From contig DPSI01000324.1 in assembly GCA_003527165.1 (NCBI GenBank), forward strand, positions 1 to 8,655: a stretch of DNA of 8,655 nt. Reading direction: 5' to 3'. This stretch comes from Pseudomonas sp. GTDB taxonomy: Bacteria; Pseudomonadota; Gammaproteobacteria; Pseudomonadales; Pseudomonadaceae. This document shows, in pieces, positions 6,557 through 8,655 of the stretch. The translations under genes were made by a program, and so were the position numbers. The notes beneath the pieces are model-generated. The model saw nothing but the letters and a program-made list of their open reading frames with translations. It was not told where the DNA came from and ran no database searches. The number at the start of each line of letters is the position of its first letter. Position 1 is the stretch's first letter.

Positions 6557-6577
6557 GTGTCGGGCTTCCAGTTAACC

Positions 6578-6603
6578 AAGGGCCGCGCGATGCGGCCTTT
6601 TCT
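6578..6603 (+). terminator. Intrinsic terminator of the stress-protein gene
   Basis: GGCCGC (6581-6586) pairs with GCGGCC (6592-6597) around GCGAT. Flanking AAG/TTT extends the stem to nine pairs including one wobble, followed by TTTTCT. It lies about 20 bases after the stop. Confidence 0.82.
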
Positions 6604-6759
6604 GTCGCCCTTAGGAGTTGTAGCCCGCTCGAAGTGGTAGGTAGATGGCTGTATCACGTCATCCTCAAAACGGAGCGACCGACGCCTAAGGAGCCTTGGT
6701 ACACCGCTCCACCTTCGCCTTCGATGGCGCCAGGCGTCTTCGCTACCCTCTCCCGAGGA

Positions 6760-7251
6760 TCACCGCTCGCCCAATGCGCGCCGCAATCCGCTGTAACCGA
6801 TCGCCAGCGCCACGCAATCTTCGGTCAGCCCCAACGCGGCATTGGTCAGCGTATCGCCCTGATAAGGCTTGCGTAGCTTGAGCCCTATCTCTGAGGCAAT
6901 CAGGGCGGCGGACGCCCCGATCAGCGCTGGCAGCCATACCGGCTCCCTCCGCGCGCCAGCCAGCGCCGCCGCCGTCACGCCGCCTGATAGCGCACGAAAC
7001 ATCATCGAGGGCAGGATCGTGCGATCTGGCGCAAACGTCATCTTGTCACCCAGCAACTCGCCAGCTGCGATGGGTACCAGAAATAGCTGCGCTCGGTGCG
7101 AAGCCAATGTGCGGGCGGGTTCATCTGCCTCGTCGATATCATCACGCGCGGCCAGCGCCCGGCTGGTCATGGTCGGTGCCAGCATGCTGCGCATGCCCGT
7201 CACTAGGCCGAGCGCCAGCGCGCCCCAGAACAGATCGCGGGATATTGTCAT
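6760..7251 (-). CDS. DUF4126-like integral membrane protein
   Basis: 163 residues, mostly hydrophobic, with four or five likely membrane helices (about 8-27, 53-67, 84-101, 106-124 and 137-157). The N-terminus ALGLVTGMRSMLAPT, the central GELLGDKMTFAPDRT, the FRALSGGVTAAALAGARR helix and the late TEDCVALAIGY resemble the DUF4126 family of small bacterial membrane proteins, where Gly-x-Arg-Ser, a GE..DK motif and a late ED are recurrent. No molecular function is established. I chose ATG 7251 because GGGAGA lies eight bases upstream and the first helix follows at once; an ATG at 7308 would add 19 polar residues. It converges with the stress-protein gene and is preceded by a stem-loop region. 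Confidence 0.82.
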   Translation of the reverse strand: MTISRDLFWGALALGLVTGMRSMLAPTMTSRALAARDDIDEADEPARTLASHRAQLFLVPIAAGELLGDKMTFAPDRTILPSMMFRALSGGVTAAALAGARREPVWLPALIGASAALIASEIGLKLRKPYQGDTLTNAALGLTEDCVALAIGYSGLRRALGER

Positions 7252-7304
7252 GGTGGTGTCTCCCAAAGGTCTTCCAATACCGACCGGTTCGCCAGCGTGA
7301 GCGT

Positions 7305-7335
7305 TCATCCATCTCGCACGGCTGGCGATGGATGA
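7305..7335. repeat. Nine-bp inverted repeat upstream of the DUF4126 gene
   Basis: TCATCCATC (7305-7313) and GATGGATGA (7327-7335) are exact inverted repeats with a 13-base loop. A run of eight T residues (7355-7362 on the plus strand, A-run on the minus) lies 20 bases away. The element sits between two minus-strand genes, so it is either a leader hairpin or operator for the DUF4126 gene, or part of the 3' end of the upstream gene. The T-run is on the wrong strand for a minus-strand terminator. Confidence 0.45.
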
Positions 7336-7437
7336 CAGCGAATAGATTGCTCCCTTTTTTTTGATCAGCGGCTTAGAACGGTCATTGCAGCAGCGAGATG
7401 GCTGCGCAGGATCGCGGCCTCCACCCGCGGGGCGCCG

Positions 7438-7872
7438 TCACCATTGGCAGAACCCATAGACCACCACGCCAAGGCCAAACCCCATCTGCGCCAGTAGCAG
7501 CGCACGGATAGCGAAGGTATAGCTGATGACCGGGTTCTGCCCCAGCGCGTCGTTGGCGAAGATTCGGTAGCTTGCCGGAAACTCGGCCTCGATCTCCTTG
7601 AGTGCCGTGATGGTCAGTTGCAACAGCTGGCGACTGCGCGCGTCGACAAGCCAGAACACCATGGCCAGCAAGACCGTGAACGCGCCCAGCATGATCAGCA
7701 GCCCTGGCGAAAAGCCCCGTTCCAGCGCGGCCAGCACACCGCCATCGGCGAAGATCGCCAGCACCACGAAGAAGTTGAACCCCCGCAGGCGCTGCTCGGC
7801 ATTGAGTTTGAAATGCGCCCACACAAACCCTCGACTGTCCACGCGCTTCCCCTTCATCGAAAGGCCGACCAT
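7438..7872 (-). CDS. Small membrane protein of unknown function, three predicted helices
   Basis: 144 residues. I do not recognise a named gene. Helices are likely at about 32-50 (FNFFVVLAIFADGGVLAAL), 56-75 and 120-142, with a cytoplasmic-looking N-terminus containing WAHFKLNAEQRLRGFNFF. A conserved-looking FWLVDARSRQLLQL follows the second helix and then a probable helical stretch (TALKEIEAEF). This layout, an aromatic H-F-x-L-N-x-x-Q-R-L-x-x-F-N-F-F lead, two close helices and F-W-x-x-D-x-R-x-R-x-L-(L/I), resembles small accessory membrane proteins I recall from variable regions, including two-helix SLATT-like ones. That is recollection, not a match. Start is uncertain: ATG 7872 or ATG 7857 (MKGKRVD); neither has a strong ribosome site. 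Another frame on the same strand (7382-7822) is a shadow without membrane pattern. Confidence 0.7.
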   Translation of the reverse strand: MVGLSMKGKRVDSRGFVWAHFKLNAEQRLRGFNFFVVLAIFADGGVLAALERGFSPGLLIMLGAFTVLLAMVFWLVDARSRQLLQLTITALKEIEAEFPASYRIFANDALGQNPVISYTFAIRALLLAQMGFGLGVVVYGFCQW

Positions 7873-7960
7873 GTGCCCCGTTCAGGCCGTGCAGTACGGG
7901 ATCGCGCTAATAGCCATCAAGCCCGTGGCAACCCGGACGTGCACATCAACCCTGAACATA

Positions 7961-7990
7961 GATGGCGTCGAGCGAAGCGACACCCACCGG
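7961..7990 (-). repeat. REP-like bulged hairpin
   Basis: On the minus strand GGTGGGTGTCG pairs with CGACGCCATC around loop CTTCGCT, with one bulged G and two G-T wobbles. The GGTGGGTG...TCGCTTCGCTCGA form is a typical Pseudomonas extragenic hairpin. The edge GATGGCGTCG recurs at 8076-8085. Confidence 0.5.
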
Positions 7991-8201
7991 AGCAAACCTA
8001 AGCCCTGCCCGTCTTGTCGATACCGGCATTACCGACCATCCCTATGAGAGCGCCACCGTGACGATAAATCCCATCGATGGCGTCGGACAGGAGCAAGGGT
8101 CGCAGGCAGCCGGACGAATCAAGGGCGCTACCTGGGCGCCCCGAGCCGTCCTCAGACACCGCTTCGAGCGCTCACCAACATCGTGGGTGCCCGGATCAAT
8201 C

Positions 8202-8227
8202 GTAGGGTGGGCTTCAGCCCACCCTAC
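8202..8227. repeat. Perfect REP palindrome
   Basis: GTAGGGTGGGCT and AGCCCACCCTAC are exact 12-base inverted arms around TC. The left side is identical to the copy at 4320 except for one base at the centre (TTT versus TTC). It is the best-preserved copy of this repeat in the window. Confidence 0.75.
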
Positions 8228-8284
8228 TGCTGGTCATACCGACGCATAGGCAGCTCCCCCTTCCATCCACGCCGGGCAGCTGCC

Positions 8285-8313
8285 AAAAAGCGCTGGCTCC
8301 ACCCGCAGAGCCC
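8285..8313 (-). terminator. Weak terminator after the ABC exporter gene
   Basis: On the minus strand GGCTC (8312-8308) pairs with GAGCC (8299-8295) around an eight-base loop, then AGCGC and five T residues (8289-8285). It starts nine bases after the stop codon. The stem is short, so activity is uncertain. Confidence 0.42.
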
Positions 8314-8321
8314 ATTGGTCG

Positions 8322-8655
8322 TCAATCGACGCCGACAAAGCCACCGGTCTGGTGCTGCCACAGGCGCGCATAGAGGCCACCGCGCTCGATCAGTTCGGCA
8401 TGGGTGCCTGCCTCGATCACCTGGCCTTTGTCGATCACCACCAGGCGATCCATGCGCGCGATGGTCGACAGCCGATGCGCGATGGCAATGACCGTCTTGC
8501 CCTCCATCAAGCTGTCGAGGCTCTCCTGAATCGCCGCTTCGACTTCCGAATCCAGCGCCGAGGTGGCTTCGTCGAGCACCAGAATCGGTGCATCCTTCAG
8601 CAATACCCGGGCAATGGCGATGCGCTGCCGTTGGCCATCTTGGCCTTGAGGGTCT
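8322..8655 (-). CDS. ABC exporter, ATP-binding C-terminal end (MsbA/multidrug type), signature region abnormal
   Basis: The last 110 residues of a fused permease-ATPase of the type I exporter class; the membrane domain, Walker A and Q-loop lie outside the window. Visible in order are [12 protein letters not shown], Walker B and catalytic Glu in [12 protein letters not shown], the D-loop SALD, the H-loop in [11 protein letters not shown], and [13 protein letters not shown]. It most resembles the lipid/multidrug MsbA-like proteins of Pseudomonas; the substrate is unknown. The frame is open to the window edge, so the TTG at 8603 is not a start. Directly before QRQR, where LSGGQ is expected, the residues are DPQGQDG. 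In relatives I recall, a DPQGRxG-type stretch lies about 15 residues before LSGG, so an in-frame deletion seems to have joined the two. As shown, the protein should lack the C-loop that contacts ATP in the partner domain. This may be real or an assembly error. Confidence 0.85.
   Translation of the reverse strand, partial: DPQGQDGQRQRIAIARVLLKDAPILVLDEATSALDSEVEAAIQESLDSLMEGKTVIAIAHRLSTIARMDRLVVIDKGQVIEAGTHAELIERGGLYARLWQHQTGGFVGVD

Larger units (their letters stand above)
7873..8321. other. Gene-free stretch with REP-like elements
   Basis: About 450 bases with no supported gene. The longest frame on the plus strand (7962-8249) begins MASSEATPTG and ends VGWASAHPT; both strings are familiar translations of REP repeats, so it is rejected. 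The stretch holds a REP-like hairpin at 7961-7990, a second copy of its GATGGCGTCG edge at 8076-8085, the perfect palindromic element at 8202-8227 and a weak terminator for the ABC gene. I saw no clear promoter for the minus-strand gene at 7872. Confidence 0.65.

Noticed and set aside
6672..6710. GGAGCG/CGCTCC inverted repeat between the stress gene and the DUF4126 gene
   Set aside because: Six-bp arms with a 27-base loop and no T-run in either direction; too weak to call a terminator.
7382..7822. 146-residue minus-strand frame overlapping the small membrane protein
   Set aside because: It is rich in Arg, Ala, Gly and Cys without a membrane or domain pattern; the frame ending at 7438 has clear helices instead.
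7962..8249. 95-residue plus-strand frame in the gene-free stretch
   Set aside because: It starts with MASSEATPTG and ends with VGWASAHPT, both typical translations of REP repeats; there is no ribosome site and no domain pattern.
1..8655. CRISPR arrays, tRNA or rRNA genes, insertion sequences, toxin-antitoxin pairs
   Set aside because: No regularly spaced direct repeats, no cloverleaf or rRNA-like stretches, no transposase motifs and no small paired genes with such features were seen by eye on either strand.

Overview
The window looks like ordinary chromosome from a high-GC gammaproteobacterium of the Pseudomonas lineage. A Pseudomonas stutzeri-group (Stutzerimonas) relative is my best guess. 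The reasons are the TrpA type, the close matches to YajO, YghU and DkgA as I remember them, and several REP-like extragenic hairpins of the GTAGGGTGGGC(T)...AGCCCACC type common in these genomes. The species is inferred from remembered families only; no search was run.

Layout from left to right: the 3' part of trpA (+) ends at 581 with a strong intrinsic terminator. A REP-rich convergent gap follows, then a PRISE-family (progesterone 5-beta-reductase/iridoid synthase-like) short-chain reductase on the minus strand (932-1996). A divergent control region of about 380 bp holds a dyad overlapping a -10-like element. To its right are two aldo/keto reductases on the plus strand, a DkgA-type enzyme (2376-3199) and a YajO-type enzyme (3209-4189), joined by a Shine-Dalgarno that overlaps the first stop codon. 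A repeat-filled gap leads to yghU, a disulfide-bond reductase of the GST superfamily (4578-5420). Another gap with several dyads precedes a YflT/general-stress-17M-like protein with a long Gly/Thr/Ser/Asp-rich tail (5762-6556). On the minus strand come a DUF4126-like membrane protein (6760-7251), a small three-helix membrane protein of unknown role (7438-7872), a gene-free REP-bearing stretch, and the C-terminal end of an MsbA-type ABC exporter (8322-8655).

Functionally, the centre is a loose set of NAD(P)H- or glutathione-linked enzymes acting on carbonyls, enones and disulfides (PRISE reductase, two AKRs, YghU), followed by a stress protein. This fits reactive-carbonyl or oxidative-stress handling, but only the two AKRs look like a true operon.

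The most notable observations are two lesions. The first aldo/keto reductase has an apparent one-base frameshift in its eighth codon. The ABC exporter lacks the expected LSGGQ signature in a way that looks like an in-frame deletion of about 15 codons at the window edge. Either may be a real mutation or a sequence/assembly error. I did not find a convincing undescribed multi-gene system; the small membrane protein is the best unexplained gene.
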